Assembly (NCBI RefSeq): GCF_009914315.1 | Contig: NZ_CP042596.1 | Coordinates: 1,054,001 to 1,118,000, forward strand | DNA from: Granulicella sp. WH15 | GTDB lineage: Bacteria; Acidobacteriota; Terriglobia; Terriglobales; Acidobacteriaceae | Length of the DNA: 64,000 bases | Direction of reading: 5' to 3' | In this document: piece by piece, positions 8,062 through 16,968 of the stretch | Numbering within the stretch: the first letter of the stretch is position 1 | Layout: every line of letters begins with the position of its first letter | The notes under the pieces: generated by a model | Told to the model about the DNA's origin: nothing | The model's input: the letters and a program-made list of their open reading frames with translations, nothing else | Database searches by the model: none | Program-made: the position numbers and the translations under genes

Positions 8062-9444
8062 TCAATCATTTAGAAGCACCTCCCTTCCGCGACTTTGTCG
8101 CATCCTTGTCGCAAACTCCAAAACCACACCACGAGCAGCCTTTGCCGGAATCGCTTCCGCTCGCTCTGGCCGCCTGCTCTCGGCTCCTTGCGAAGCCTCC
8201 TGCGCAACCGCGACAGCGCGAGTTTCACTCGGGGGTCTAGACGGTACGGATGTCTTTCTGTCCTCCGGCGGATTCGGCCCGTTCGTTCCGGTGCTCACCA
8301 ACTCGGAGTAAATCGAGTTGATCGTCGAGCGCACCTCCGGTTCCAGAGACTGCATGTAAACGTCTGTGGTCGTCGATGCCTTCGAGTGCCGCATCATGCC
8401 CTGGATATCCTTGACATGACCCTTGTTCTTGCCAAGGGTAGCCATCGTGCGGCGGATCACCTGAAAGTTCAGCTTTGGAAGCTCCAGCTCCTCCGCCAGT
8501 TTGTTCAGCACGCGATGACGATAATTGCTCGTATCCATCGGCTGGCCAAACCGTCCGGGGAACATGAAGGCGTCCGGTGATGTGTCCTTGCCTTCCTTCT
8601 TTAACTGCTCTTTCCATTCCGCAAGCTCTTCCGCCAATACATCTGCGATAGGAACCTGAGTGATGCTCCCCTTGGTCTTGCCATACGGACGAATCTCCCC
8701 CCGATAGATCGTCTCCTGAATGTCCAGGATGCGTTCGGTCTGGAGGAAGCAGCGCCAGCGCAGGGGAAACAGTTCACTCGGTCGAAGCGCATTCGACATG
8801 TCGAGCTTGATGAGAATCCAGTCGCGCAGACTTTGCTGAGCAAGCCTGTCCAGAGCTGCGCGAAGCTGATCCCATGTCAGAGTCGTCTTATCGACCTCCC
8901 GCAGATTGGTTGGCACCTTGACCATACGCGCAGGGTCTTTGGGGAGAAAGTCCTGATCGACTGCCTCCGCGAAGATGGCCCGCATGTAAGAGCGAATCTG
9001 CAAGACTCTGTCCTTGGAACGGGTTTTGGCCAGCTTGTTGAGGTGGTTCTGTAGAGTGAACTTGTCGAAGTTCTCCATGCGGATCTCTTCGAACCCATCC
9101 ACGAGGTCAGCCTGAATCAGATACTTCTTGATCTTGGCCGTCTCCTCTCCTCTCCAGTCCGCCTCCTTCAGTGGCAGATAACGGTTGCGAACAAACCAGC
9201 CGAAGGTGACGGTCCCGTTTTTCACGGTTCCATCTTCGATGGTCTGCCCAGTCAGCTTGACGATCTCGCTTTCCAATTTCTCCCGAGCTTGGGTCTTGGT
9301 CATCTCCGACTTCAGACCGAGAGCAACGGGAGTCGAGGCCGTCCTTGATTCATTGGTTTCAGGATCGAGTACAGTACGGCGAAAGTAGCCATACCATTTC
9401 TTCCCTCTAACTGAAACCCAGCCCTTCTGGTAGGACTTGCCCAT
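8062..9444 (-). CDS. Tyrosine-type site-specific recombinase (integrase)
   Basis: Catalyses integration and excision of the element at the adjacent tRNA-Ala. 460 residues from the ATG at 9444, which has agaggaa 6-7 bases upstream; a start at 9474 lacks this. Seen: N-terminal arm-binding region with GWVSVRGKKWYGYFRR, SAM-like core-binding domain at about 130-200, and the catalytic domain with ALRPSELFPLRW (Arg I), KTKGSITQVPI (beta-hairpin Lys), FQVIRRTMATLG (Arg II, with Gln where His is usual), MMRHSKASTTTDVYMQ (His/Tyr nucleophile). An extra tail of about 90 residues follows the tyrosine. Transcribed away from the excisionase, toward the tRNA. Confidence 0.93.
   Translation of the reverse strand: MGKSYQKGWVSVRGKKWYGYFRRTVLDPETNESRTASTPVALGLKSEMTKTQAREKLESEIVKLTGQTIEDGTVKNGTVTFGWFVRNRYLPLKEADWRGEETAKIKKYLIQADLVDGFEEIRMENFDKFTLQNHLNKLAKTRSKDRVLQIRSYMRAIFAEAVDQDFLPKDPARMVKVPTNLREVDKTTLTWDQLRAALDRLAQQSLRDWILIKLDMSNALRPSELFPLRWRCFLQTERILDIQETIYRGEIRPYGKTKGSITQVPIADVLAEELAEWKEQLKKEGKDTSPDAFMFPGRFGQPMDTSNYRHRVLNKLAEELELPKLNFQVIRRTMATLGKNKGHVKDIQGMMRHSKASTTTDVYMQSLEPEVRSTINSIYSELVSTGTNGPNPPEDRKTSVPSRPPSETRAVAVAQEASQGAESRRPERAEAIPAKAARGVVLEFATRMRQSRGREVLLND
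8094..8115 (+). other. Candidate recombinase arm site: paired TTGTCGCA motif, left copy
   Basis: TTTGTCGCAT-CC-TTGTCGCAAA holds two TTGTCGCA octamers 11 bases apart, 39 bases inside the element from the tRNA end and within the end of the integrase coding region. A second copy with 20 of 22 identical bases is at 58944-58965 in the same orientation. Short paired repeats near both junctions are typical integrase arm sites. Function inferred. Confidence 0.4.
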
Positions 9445-9488
9445 GTATTCCTCTGTTCTGTGGGGGGAAAACAAGCGGGCATCTCTAT

Positions 9489-9525
9489 TTTACCGGCGTT
9501 TCCGATGCATTTACCGGCGTTTCCG
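9489..9525. repeat. Two direct copies of TTTACCGGCGTTTCCG between int and xis
   Basis: Copies at 9489-9504 and 9510-9525, 21 bases apart (two helical turns), lie between the integrase start and the end of the excisionase-like gene, overlapping the latter's last codons. The spacing suits side-by-side protein binding, for example by the excisionase-like protein, controlling int or directionality. Function inferred. Confidence 0.5.
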
Positions 9526-9750
9526 CCTTAAATGAGAGATGCGTTCCCGCTCATTCAAAAACTCATCTATCTGGCTGGAACGATAGCGGAGGGTGCCGTC
9601 GCCCACACGAATCACAGGGAGATATGGGGTCCGGCGCGACGAATGATCCCAAACCCAATCTTTGGTTACGTGCAGCTTCAAGGCGACCTCATCAGCGTTC
9701 AGAAGAGGATCTTCATCGGGCTTGCTTTGGACAATTGCAACTTGAGCCAT
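9511..9750 (-). CDS. Excisionase-like helix-turn-helix protein
   Basis: 79 residues with the helix-turn-helix 17/excisionase layout: LLNADEVALKLHVTKDWVWDHS (helix-turn-helix), a short wing LPVIRVGDGTLRYRSSQIDEFL and a basic tail HLRRKRR. Proteins of this kind bind near attachment sites and bend DNA to favour excision. The gene is directly upstream of the integrase on the same strand, with 66 bases between. Start ATG 9750 has cgatggctcaag context and a gag-rich region upstream; the start is probable. Confidence 0.82.
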   Translation of the reverse strand: MAQVAIVQSKPDEDPLLNADEVALKLHVTKDWVWDHSSRRTPYLPVIRVGDGTLRYRSSQIDEFLNERERISHLRRKRR

Positions 9751-9843
9751 CGGTATCTCCGGGGTTCAGTAACGGCAATCCAAGATAAGGAGCCGGTTTG
9801 TCCTTAGCCTCCGGTGAATCGCAGGAATTGTCCAATACTTTGC

Positions 9844-9871
9844 ATTTATCGGGTGATAGCTGCGACGTATC
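9844..9871 (+). repeat. Terminal inverted repeat, left, of the LysR cassette
   Basis: Begins ATTTATCGGGTGATAGCTG and continues CGACGTATC. The reverse complement of 11166-11193 matches 26 of the 28 bases. The inner part GGTGATAGCTGC resembles the known IS1 end GGTGATGCTGCCAAC. It lies in the 321-base gap between the excisionase gene and LysR, where I see no other feature. Confidence 0.7.
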
Positions 9872-10071
9872 AGGTACGACTTAGTAACAGATAAACCTGT
9901 CTCAATGAGGTTAAAAGCCCATGAAAAGCAACTGAAGCATATTCAATTTCTGTTGATAAATGTTATTGGTCTAGGTCACAATTTCCACAGGGTAAGAGTA
10001 GGTTGCCGAGATCGGCCTGTTTTTGCGCCTGAGAAAACGATTCATACCATCCACTGAGGAGTTCTCTCGGT

Positions 10072-11082
10072 ATGAACGATTGGGCCGAGTTTCGTCATTT
10101 CAGGTATCTGCTTGCCATTGTGGAGCACGAAGGATTCAGAGCAGCCGCCGAATATCTTCATACGGCGCAGCCGAATCTCAGCGCCCAGGCGAAGCAGTTC
10201 CAAGACCTCTCCGATATCCATCTCTTCGAGCGAACCAAAGACGGTGGGATCAGGCTGACTGAGACAGGTGTAGCCTTCGGCCCGATTGCGCAAGGGCTTC
10301 TCGACGCCAGAGACGAAGCGATGGCGGCGCTCGTAGCCATTGAACGCGGCGAGATTCCCTCGCTGAGATTTGGAAGCACTTCTCTCATCGATCAATCGCT
10401 CTTTCACGCCTGCTGCCAAATCCACAAAGAGATTTTGCCTAACTGTCCCATCTTCCCCACGCACGGAGATATGCCCCAACTCGAAGAGGAGCTATTAGCG
10501 GGAGAAATCGATGCGGCGGTAGTCACGCTTCCTGTAGCCGATCCATCTCTTCGCGTTGAAGTGATTCGCCAGGATCGCCTTGTCGTCTGTCTGCGCCGGG
10601 ACCACAAGCTCGCGGCAAAACAAATCTTCGAGCCGTCCGATCTACACGAGAATTTGAAAATTCTTTACAACCCGGATCGTCACTTTCATGCGCATCAACG
10701 TCATCGGAGTTGCTTGAGAGAAATTGGCATTGAGATTGATCGCTATTCGAGAGCGAACCACCCAAGCGAATTGAGAGAACTCGTGAAACAGGGTTATGGG
10801 TTCGCACTCGTTCGTGAGGGATCGAAGATCGATGACGAACTTACTACGCGACCAATCGCCGGAGTCGATTGGAAAGTAAGCATAGCTGTCATCTACAACG
10901 AGAAGTCGCACCCGAAGACGATTCCGGTATTGGTGCGACATCTCAAAAGACAGTTGACGACCCCAGGAAGCAAGACCACGGTGCAGACCGTTCTGAGTCC
11001 CACGACAATAACAACTCGACCACGCAAACGTCCTCTTCGCCCAAAGGGGAAAGAATCAAAACAGATGTCGCTACTGAGCTGA
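10072..11082 (+). CDS. LysR-family transcriptional regulator
   Basis: 336 residues. N-terminal winged helix-turn-helix: FRHFRYLLAIVEHEGFRAAAEYLHTAQPNLSAQAKQFQDLSDIHLFERTKDGGIRLTETG at residues about 6-65. Co-inducer domain from about 95: LRFGSTSL, DMPQLEEELLAGEIDAAVVTLPVADPSL, LVVCLRRDHKLA, LVKQGYGFALVREG, all LysR-substrate-type elements. A basic, Thr/Lys-rich tail follows residue 295. It is the only gene between two 28-bp inverted repeats and has no transposase partner. Its targets are not evident; int/xis and the conjugation genes are its neighbours. Confidence 0.9.
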   Translation: MNDWAEFRHFRYLLAIVEHEGFRAAAEYLHTAQPNLSAQAKQFQDLSDIHLFERTKDGGIRLTETGVAFGPIAQGLLDARDEAMAALVAIERGEIPSLRFGSTSLIDQSLFHACCQIHKEILPNCPIFPTHGDMPQLEEELLAGEIDAAVVTLPVADPSLRVEVIRQDRLVVCLRRDHKLAAKQIFEPSDLHENLKILYNPDRHFHAHQRHRSCLREIGIEIDRYSRANHPSELRELVKQGYGFALVREGSKIDDELTTRPIAGVDWKVSIAVIYNEKSHPKTIPVLVRHLKRQLTTPGSKTTVQTVLSPTTITTRPRKRPLRPKGKESKQMSLLS

Positions 11083-11165
11083 AGTGTCGCCTTGTTGAAC
11101 TGCTTGTGTTTCTCGCTATTTGTAACGTTAATCACTTGGTGTCAGAGGAGTGCGAGAACTAGGCC

Positions 11166-11193
11166 GATATGTCCCAGCTATCACCCGATAAAT
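11166..11193 (-). repeat. Terminal inverted repeat, right, of the LysR cassette
   Basis: CAGCTATCACCCGATAAAT at 11175-11193 is the exact complement of 9844-9862, and the match continues inward with two mismatches to 11166. The pair encloses 1.35 kb with one gene. No 8-9 base direct target duplication is visible outside the repeats. Confidence 0.7.
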
Positions 11194-11271
11194 AAAACGT
11201 ATTAGACGGCGCTGGAAAGACGGCTTACGCTCTCGGCATATCGTGGCTCTTCGGGGCCGCAGGAGGTGTCG

Positions 11272-13434
11272 ATGTTCCGCAAAAGCCATGTCGTTGTTCC
11301 CCGAAATACCACCCACCCTAACCGTCGTTATGCATTAAGACTCTCAAAATACTTCTCCAAACCTAAACTCTCTAACGTTGCACGCATGATGTCACCAACC
11401 TTGGTCGCATTCGCTTTTGCAGGTGTTGCCCATGCTCAGGGAACGATGGACTTCTCTGGGGCGCAAACGCTGATGACTACCTTCAAAACTTTTGCCATTT
11501 ATGCTGGCGCGGTCATCTGCTTCGGCGGCTTGATTTTCGCTGGAATTCGCATGATGAGTGGAAGATTTCAACTGGCTACGCCGTTGCAGCGGTACTACCT
11601 ACCCGTCTACGAACGGGCCTCCGCATTCGGCGCGTTCTCCTCGACGCATTGGAGCAGCTACCGAATGCTGTTTGTAAGGGGACGTGGGATTGCGCCGCGC
11701 CCCGCCTTGAATGGCGATGTAGTGCTTGGCCGGACACAGGAACCGGGTGGCACGTCGATTCCTCTGGCGCTCTCTGAGGAAGCACAACAGCACGGAGGCT
11801 CGCTGCTTTTCCGTGGCCCACAACGCAGCTATGCGGACGCACGATTGAGTACCTATCTGAGAGCCGTTGTATACGGTGTTTCGCTCTCTGCTTTCTTCCG
11901 TCCGCCGGTACTCGGCGGCGCGGTGGCATTCATGCTGTTCCTTCCGTTCGCAGCCATGAAAGACATGCAGCGGCAGAAGCAGTTGAAGTATGGGCGGCGG
12001 CTAAAAGGCCCGGAGATGCTTACGCCGCGCCAGTTCAACAAGACCGTCAAGGGCGACGGTATTGGGTTCAAAACCGACGAGATGAAAGAAATGATTCGTA
12101 TACCGGCACGGGCCGAGGCCCAGCACATGCAGATTCTCGGCGATACCGGCGCGGGTAAGTCGGCGCTCATGTTCCAGGTGCTCCGTCAGGTCCGCAGCAG
12201 GGGCGATTCTGCCATCGTTTATGACCCAGCCCGCGAGTTCGTGAAGCGATTTTACGATCCTTCACGGGGTGATGTCATCTTGAATCCGCTGGACAAACGC
12301 TGCCCCTATTGGGGACCAGCCGAGGACTTGCGGAGCCGCTCCGAGGCCAAAGCACTCGCAGCATCTCTATTCCAACCGCCGCAGGACAAGAAGGGTGAGT
12401 TTTTCATTGAATCCCCGCAGAAAATCTTTGCCTTCCTCATGGCCTATGGTCCGACTCCCGCCGAATTGATCGAGTGGATGTCGAACCCGGAAGAGATCGA
12501 CCGAAGACTCCAGGGCACCGAGCACGCGCACCTGATTGACCCGCGCGCGCATCAGCAGCGGGCGGGTGTTCTCGCTTCTCTCGGCCTTGTTGCCGACAGT
12601 CTCCGACTGCTACCGAAGAGAGACGAAGCCAACGGAACGTGGACAGCGACGGAGTGGGCCGAGAAGCGGGAGGGCTGGATCTTCCTTACGTCTTTGCCCG
12701 CCGAGCGCGAGGCGCTTCGCCCATTGCAAAGTCTATGGATCGACTGGCTCGTGCTGCGACTGCTCAATGAACGGATCGAAGGGCAGAAACGGGTATGGTT
12801 TCTCATCGACGAGTTGGCAAGTTTGCAGAAACTTCCGCAGTTCCACACAGCCCTTACTGAAGGGCGAAAGGGAGGAAACCCTGTCGTGCTTGGGCTCCAG
12901 GGCAAGGCCCAGCTTGAGTATCTGTACGGTCACCTTGCGGAAGTGATGCTGTCGCAGCCCGCTACAAGCATCTGGCTTACGACCAAGGAACCGAAAGCCG
13001 GTCAGTGGGTGAGCGAGTTTATCGGCAAAGTCGAGATCGAGCGACTGCGAGAGACGCACTTCGACGGCTCACGCGCAGGCCGGAATTTCTCTCTCGACCG
13101 GCAGGTAGAGTCGCTGGTGCTGGAGTCCGAAATCTCCGGCCTCGCGGACCTGCACGCTTATATGAAGTACCAAAATTACGTCACGCGGTTTTCGTTCCCG
13201 TACTTCAATATGCCGGTGGTGGCGAACGGGTTTGAGTTGCGAGTGAGGAAGGATGACAAGCTGCCTTACGACCCGAAGCGGACAACGGAGGCGTCCCCTG
13301 CGGAACTGAAGCAGGAGCCGGGGGCCTCCGCTCCTGCACAGTCCGATGGGATTGTGACGGTAGAGCAGATCGAGCCGGAACATGCCATCGCTCCCGATAC
13401 CGACGAGCGCCAGGACCTGATATTGCGAGGGTGA
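11272..13434 (+). CDS. Type IV coupling protein (TraD/TrwB-like) fused to a VirB2-like pilin N-terminus
   Basis: Residues 1-98 look like a VirB2/TrbC pilin: long signal peptide ending AHAQG (about residue 57), then a membrane helix with TFAIYAGAVICFGGLIFAGIRMMSGRF. The sequence then switches at about residue 99 to QLATPLQRYYLPVY and a TrwB-type hexameric ATPase: two membrane segments near 200-230, Walker A GDTGAGKSALMF at about 290, GDVILNPLDKR, Walker B VWFLIDELASLQKLPQ at about 509, and the family C-terminus. Coupling proteins hand the relaxase-DNA complex to the secretion channel. No other channel genes (virB3-11) are present, so I read this as an in-frame deletion joining two genes. AGGAGG precedes ATG 11272; the relaxase gene follows after 7 bases. 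Confidence 0.85.
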   Translation: MFRKSHVVVPRNTTHPNRRYALRLSKYFSKPKLSNVARMMSPTLVAFAFAGVAHAQGTMDFSGAQTLMTTFKTFAIYAGAVICFGGLIFAGIRMMSGRFQLATPLQRYYLPVYERASAFGAFSSTHWSSYRMLFVRGRGIAPRPALNGDVVLGRTQEPGGTSIPLALSEEAQQHGGSLLFRGPQRSYADARLSTYLRAVVYGVSLSAFFRPPVLGGAVAFMLFLPFAAMKDMQRQKQLKYGRRLKGPEMLTPRQFNKTVKGDGIGFKTDEMKEMIRIPARAEAQHMQILGDTGAGKSALMFQVLRQVRSRGDSAIVYDPAREFVKRFYDPSRGDVILNPLDKRCPYWGPAEDLRSRSEAKALAASLFQPPQDKKGEFFIESPQKIFAFLMAYGPTPAELIEWMSNPEEIDRRLQGTEHAHLIDPRAHQQRAGVLASLGLVADSLRLLPKRDEANGTWTATEWAEKREGWIFLTSLPAEREALRPLQSLWIDWLVLRLLNERIEGQKRVWFLIDELASLQKLPQFHTALTEGRKGGNPVVLGLQGKAQLEYLYGHLAEVMLSQPATSIWLTTKEPKAGQWVSEFIGKVEIERLRETHFDGSRAGRNFSLDRQVESLVLESEISGLADLHAYMKYQNYVTRFSFPYFNMPVVANGFELRVRKDDKLPYDPKRTTEASPAELKQEPGASAPAQSDGIVTVEQIEPEHAIAPDTDERQDLILRG

Positions 13435-13441
13435 AATCGTC

Positions 13442-16219
13442 ATGCTAACCATCTCGAAACCGCTCTCCGCTACTCAGGCGCAGACGTACCATGCCAAGGA
13501 GTTCACCGCCGCCGAGCAGAACTATTGGAAGCAGGGCGATACCATTCGGGGGGAATGGCATGGCAAACTGGCCGACACGTTCGGCCTCTCCGGTGCCGTT
13601 GGCGCGGAGGAGTTTTCCCGACTCTCCGAAGGACAACACCCGGCGACCATGGAGCAGCTAGTCAAACATCGCAAGGTGCATGAGTACCAGACAGAAGACG
13701 GTAAGACAGTTGCTCCGGCAGAGCACCGCGCCGGGTGGGATGCTACATTTTCAGCGCCGAAGTCTGTCTCGTTGACCGCGCTTGTCGGCGGCGATGAACG
13801 GGTGCGGGAGGCGCACCAGCAGGCCGTGAATGTCGCTCTAAAAGAGCTGGAGCGATACACGCAGGCCCGCATCGGCGGCAATCGTCCCGCCGAGATAACC
13901 GGGCAACTTGTCGCTGCAAAGTTCCAACATGATACGGCTCGCCCCGTGGATGGCTATGCCGCGCCGCAGCTCCACACCCACGTCGTCATCTTCAATATGA
14001 CAGAGCGGGAGAATGGACAGATTCGGGCGCTGCAGGAGCGCAGCTTTTTCGAGTCGCAGAACTACGCGACCGCGATCTACCAATCTCATCTCACCTACCA
14101 GCTCCGCAATCTCGGTTATGAGATCGAGTCCGGCAAGAGCGGAGCGCCGGAGATCAAAGGCTACTCGCAGGAGTACCTTGACGCTTCCAGCCCACGCCGC
14201 CAGCAGATCGTCGAGGCCGTCGCTCGCAGCGGCTTCAGCGGCCCGGAGGCCGCGCAGATCGCCGCGCGCAACACCCGCGATAAGAAAGTGATTCTTTCTC
14301 CCTCCGAGGTGATGGCAGCACATCGGCAGATTGCCTCTGAGTTCGGTAATCAGGCTCACCGGGTAGTATCCGAGGCGCAGGAGCGCCGTCAGAGTCAGAC
14401 ACAGGAACGGCCAGCGGAGGAACGCAAGCAGCAGGCGCACTCGGCTCTGACCTTTGCCCGCGACCGTAGCTTTGAACGTGAGGCCGTCATCGATGAACGT
14501 GTCCTTTTCGTTGATGCCATGCGCCGGGGGATGGGAGAGACTACTTACCCAGAGGTCCGCGCCAGCTTCGATGCTCGTGTCGCGTCCGGTGAGTTCCGTG
14601 TCGTGCCCGGGGAGAAGCACGACAGCGGGCGTAGGTTTACGACCGCCGAGACCATCCGGACCGAGAACGAGATCGTTGAGAAGGTGCGTGACGGTCAGGG
14701 CCGGGCAACGCAGCTTATGTCCGTGGAGCGGGCAATTCCACTCACTGAAGCGCATCCCCAGCTCAACCGGGCGCAGCGCAGCGCCATAGAGCAGATACTA
14801 ACCTCCCGCGATCAGGTTCAGGGATTGCACGGCAGCGCGGGGGTTGGGAAGACGACTGCTCTTGCCGGTGTCCGTGAGGGCGCGGAACAGAGCGGCTATG
14901 TGGTCGAGGGCTTCGCCCCGACCTCACGAGCCGCTCGCCAGCTCCGCGACGCGGGCATAGCCGCCGACACGTTGCAGGGTTTCCTTGCCCGTAGCAGGAA
15001 TGCCGACCCGACGCAGAAGCATCTTTACATGGTTGATGAGTCTTCACTGGCATCGACACAGCAGATGCGAGACTTCCTCAAAAAGATTGGTCCGCAGGAC
15101 AAGGTGCTGCTCATTGGTGACACACGCCAGCATCAGGGAGTCGATGCCGGAAAGCCCTTCGAACAATTGCAACAGGCCGGGATGCAGACCGCAAAGCTCG
15201 ATCAGATCGTTCGCCAGAAAGACCCCGAACTGTTAAAAGCTGTCGAGCATCTGTCGAAAAACGAAACCACGCTTGGTGTCCAGATGCTCCAGCAGCAGGG
15301 CCGCGTAACTGAGATCGTGGACCCGCAGCAGCGCATCGAGGCCATAGCGAAGAGATACGCCGCCCATCCTGAGAACACCATCATCGTCTCTCCCGACAAC
15401 GCCTCACGCCGAGCCATCAATCAGGCTGTGCGGCTGGAGTTGCAGACGCTTGGCAGTTTGGACAAGGAAGACCATTCCATGCGAGTGTTAGTGCCACGCT
15501 TTGATATGACTGGCGCAGATCGGGCATGGGCCGCTCGCTATCAGGCCGGGGATGTGCTGCGTTACGTTCGGGGAAGCAAGGAGCTTGGCATCGAGGCCGG
15601 GAGCTACGCCCAAGTCGTCTCCACGGACCCGAAAGAAAATCGTGTGACCGTGCAAAAGCCGGATGGAGAACGAGTCTCTTATGACCCTTCCCGGTTGCGC
15701 GGCATTTCTGCATACCGCGAAATCGAACGGGAGTTTGCGAAAAATGATCGCATCCAATGGACAGCTCCTAATCGTTCGCTCCAGGTTGCTAATCGAGAAC
15801 TTGGCACGATCCAGAAGATAGGTGAGGACGGAAAGATGACCGTTCTTATGGACGGTGAGAAAGGAAAAACAGTCATATTCGATCCACGAGAAATGCCCCA
15901 TCTCGATCATGGTTACGCTGTGACCTCACACAGTTCACAGGGTCTTACTGCTGAACGCGTTCTAGTGAATATGGATACGCAGGCCCACCCTGAGCTTATA
16001 AATCGCAGATTTGCCTATGTTTCTATCTCGCGGGCTTCCCACGACGCGCAGATTTTCACGGATGACGCCGCATCACTCGGAGAAAAATTGAGCCATAGTG
16101 TCACCAAATCTTCTGCACTTGAATTCACGAAGGGGCAGAATTTAGCACCCTTGGCAGGTTTGGATCAAAGTGCTGGCCCTACCACTATCTCGGACAGCGG
16201 CCTGGGACTTTCACTTTGA
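13442..16219 (+). CDS. MobF-family conjugative relaxase with SF1 helicase domain (TrwC/TraI type)
   Basis: 925 residues. Relaxase domain 1-300: MLTISKPLSATQAQTYH with catalytic tyrosine candidates near the N-terminus, GWDATFSAPKSVSL, and the metal-binding PQLHTHVVIFNM at about 175-186 (plus an upstream His). Helicase domain from about 445: LNRAQRSAIEQILTSRDQVQGLHGSAGVGKTTAL with Walker A at about 463-471, MVDESSLAS (Walker B), LLIGDTRQH (motif III) and GYAVTSHSSQGLTAERVLV with YVSISRA (motifs V-VI). It nicks oriT, stays covalently bound and unwinds the transferred strand. It is shorter than TraI and close to TrwC in size. An oriT should lie nearby; none was identified with confidence. Confidence 0.93.
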   Translation: MLTISKPLSATQAQTYHAKEFTAAEQNYWKQGDTIRGEWHGKLADTFGLSGAVGAEEFSRLSEGQHPATMEQLVKHRKVHEYQTEDGKTVAPAEHRAGWDATFSAPKSVSLTALVGGDERVREAHQQAVNVALKELERYTQARIGGNRPAEITGQLVAAKFQHDTARPVDGYAAPQLHTHVVIFNMTERENGQIRALQERSFFESQNYATAIYQSHLTYQLRNLGYEIESGKSGAPEIKGYSQEYLDASSPRRQQIVEAVARSGFSGPEAAQIAARNTRDKKVILSPSEVMAAHRQIASEFGNQAHRVVSEAQERRQSQTQERPAEERKQQAHSALTFARDRSFEREAVIDERVLFVDAMRRGMGETTYPEVRASFDARVASGEFRVVPGEKHDSGRRFTTAETIRTENEIVEKVRDGQGRATQLMSVERAIPLTEAHPQLNRAQRSAIEQILTSRDQVQGLHGSAGVGKTTALAGVREGAEQSGYVVEGFAPTSRAARQLRDAGIAADTLQGFLARSRNADPTQKHLYMVDESSLASTQQMRDFLKKIGPQDKVLLIGDTRQHQGVDAGKPFEQLQQAGMQTAKLDQIVRQKDPELLKAVEHLSKNETTLGVQMLQQQGRVTEIVDPQQRIEAIAKRYAAHPENTIIVSPDNASRRAINQAVRLELQTLGSLDKEDHSMRVLVPRFDMTGADRAWAARYQAGDVLRYVRGSKELGIEAGSYAQVVSTDPKENRVTVQKPDGERVSYDPSRLRGISAYREIEREFAKNDRIQWTAPNRSLQVANRELGTIQKIGEDGKMTVLMDGEKGKTVIFDPREMPHLDHGYAVTSHSSQGLTAERVLVNMDTQAHPELINRRFAYVSISRASHDAQIFTDDAASLGEKLSHSVTKSSALEFTKGQNLAPLAGLDQSAGPTTISDSGLGLSL

Positions 16220-16360
16220 CCCTATGGCTGCTCACAAAGGGTTCCGAGGGATCGAATGAGTTCCAAATGTCGCTTGGTGCCGGGCTTTTCTTTCTCTTCT
16301 ATCGCTTTTGCTTTGCGATGTACGAAGCTTCCCGTTCGAGTCGGTTAATGCTATTGACTA

Positions 16361-16395
16361 ATGTTCCGCCGGCGGCGCCGGCGGAACATAGGCTT
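16361..16395 (+). terminator. Strong intrinsic terminator after the conjugation operon
   Basis: ATGTTCCGCCGGC (16361-16373) and GCCGGCGGAACAT (16377-16389) are perfect 13-base complements around a GGC loop, followed by aggcttttt. It is 140 bases after the relaxase stop and would end transcription of the traD-mobF unit. The palindrome could also stop the convergent KH gene. Confidence 0.8.
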
Positions 16396-16464
16396 TTTAT
16401 AGCGAGACTTCGACGGCTAAACTTACGGCACCGACAGTTCCCGTGAAGGACAGACCTGGAAATC

Positions 16465-16917
16465 TTAAGACCGTCGGTGCCCTTGGGCGGCGGTTCGCTG
16501 CCGCTGCCCATCTTGATTCGCTGATCGCGGAACAGGGGACGTCCGCGGAACAGTGAGTTTTTCAGTCTTTTCGATTTCTTTGGGTTCGCCATTGCAAAGT
16601 TGGCAGGTTTGCGCGTTGGACCTCAAATTGTCTTGGACAGGACTCTCCTCCACAATTTCAAGGGAATAGCGATGCTTGAGTTTCATGCTTGCCCCAGCGA
16701 GAATCGTTCGCATGGCTCGGGCGGTTCTGCCCTGCTTGCCAATCACCTTTCCAATGTCGCTGGAAGCAGTCCAGAGCCGGATGAGTGTTTGGTCCGTCTC
16801 TTCAATAACCTCTAGCTTTACCGCCGCAGAGTTATCTACGAGCGACCGTGCTATCAACTCGATCAGCAGAGGAACGGGATTTACGGATTCTGAGAATGCG
16901 TATTTTGCCTGGTACAC
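16465..16917 (-). CDS. KhpA-like KH-domain RNA-binding protein with C-terminal extension
   Basis: 150 residues from a GTG at 16917. The first 85 residues match the KhpA/YlqC family: LLIELIARSLVDN, VKLEVIEETDQTLIRLWTASSDIGKVIGKQGRTARAMRTIL, with the RNA-contacting GxxG loop at residues 60-63 (GKQG). Chromosomal KhpA proteins end near residue 80 and act with KhpB on mRNAs. This one has a further 65 residues with a CxxC pair (TCQLCNG) and a basic tail SANQDGQRQRTAAQGHRRS, likely extra RNA contacts. The coding region begins 52 bases downstream of a strongly folded RNA on the same strand, a plausible ligand or leader. Confidence 0.83.
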   Translation of the reverse strand: MYQAKYAFSESVNPVPLLIELIARSLVDNSAAVKLEVIEETDQTLIRLWTASSDIGKVIGKQGRTARAMRTILAGASMKLKHRYSLEIVEESPVQDNLRSNAQTCQLCNGEPKEIEKTEKLTVPRTSPVPRSANQDGQRQRTAAQGHRRS

Positions 16918-16968
16918 GACTCAACCCCCGGCAGCAAGCATTGTTGGGTAAGGACAGAAGTTGTCTGC

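Noticed and set aside
11194..11265. Frame with GAGKT-like Walker A before the coupling protein
   Set aside because: Only about 20 residues fit and there is no further P-loop protein sequence; likely chance.
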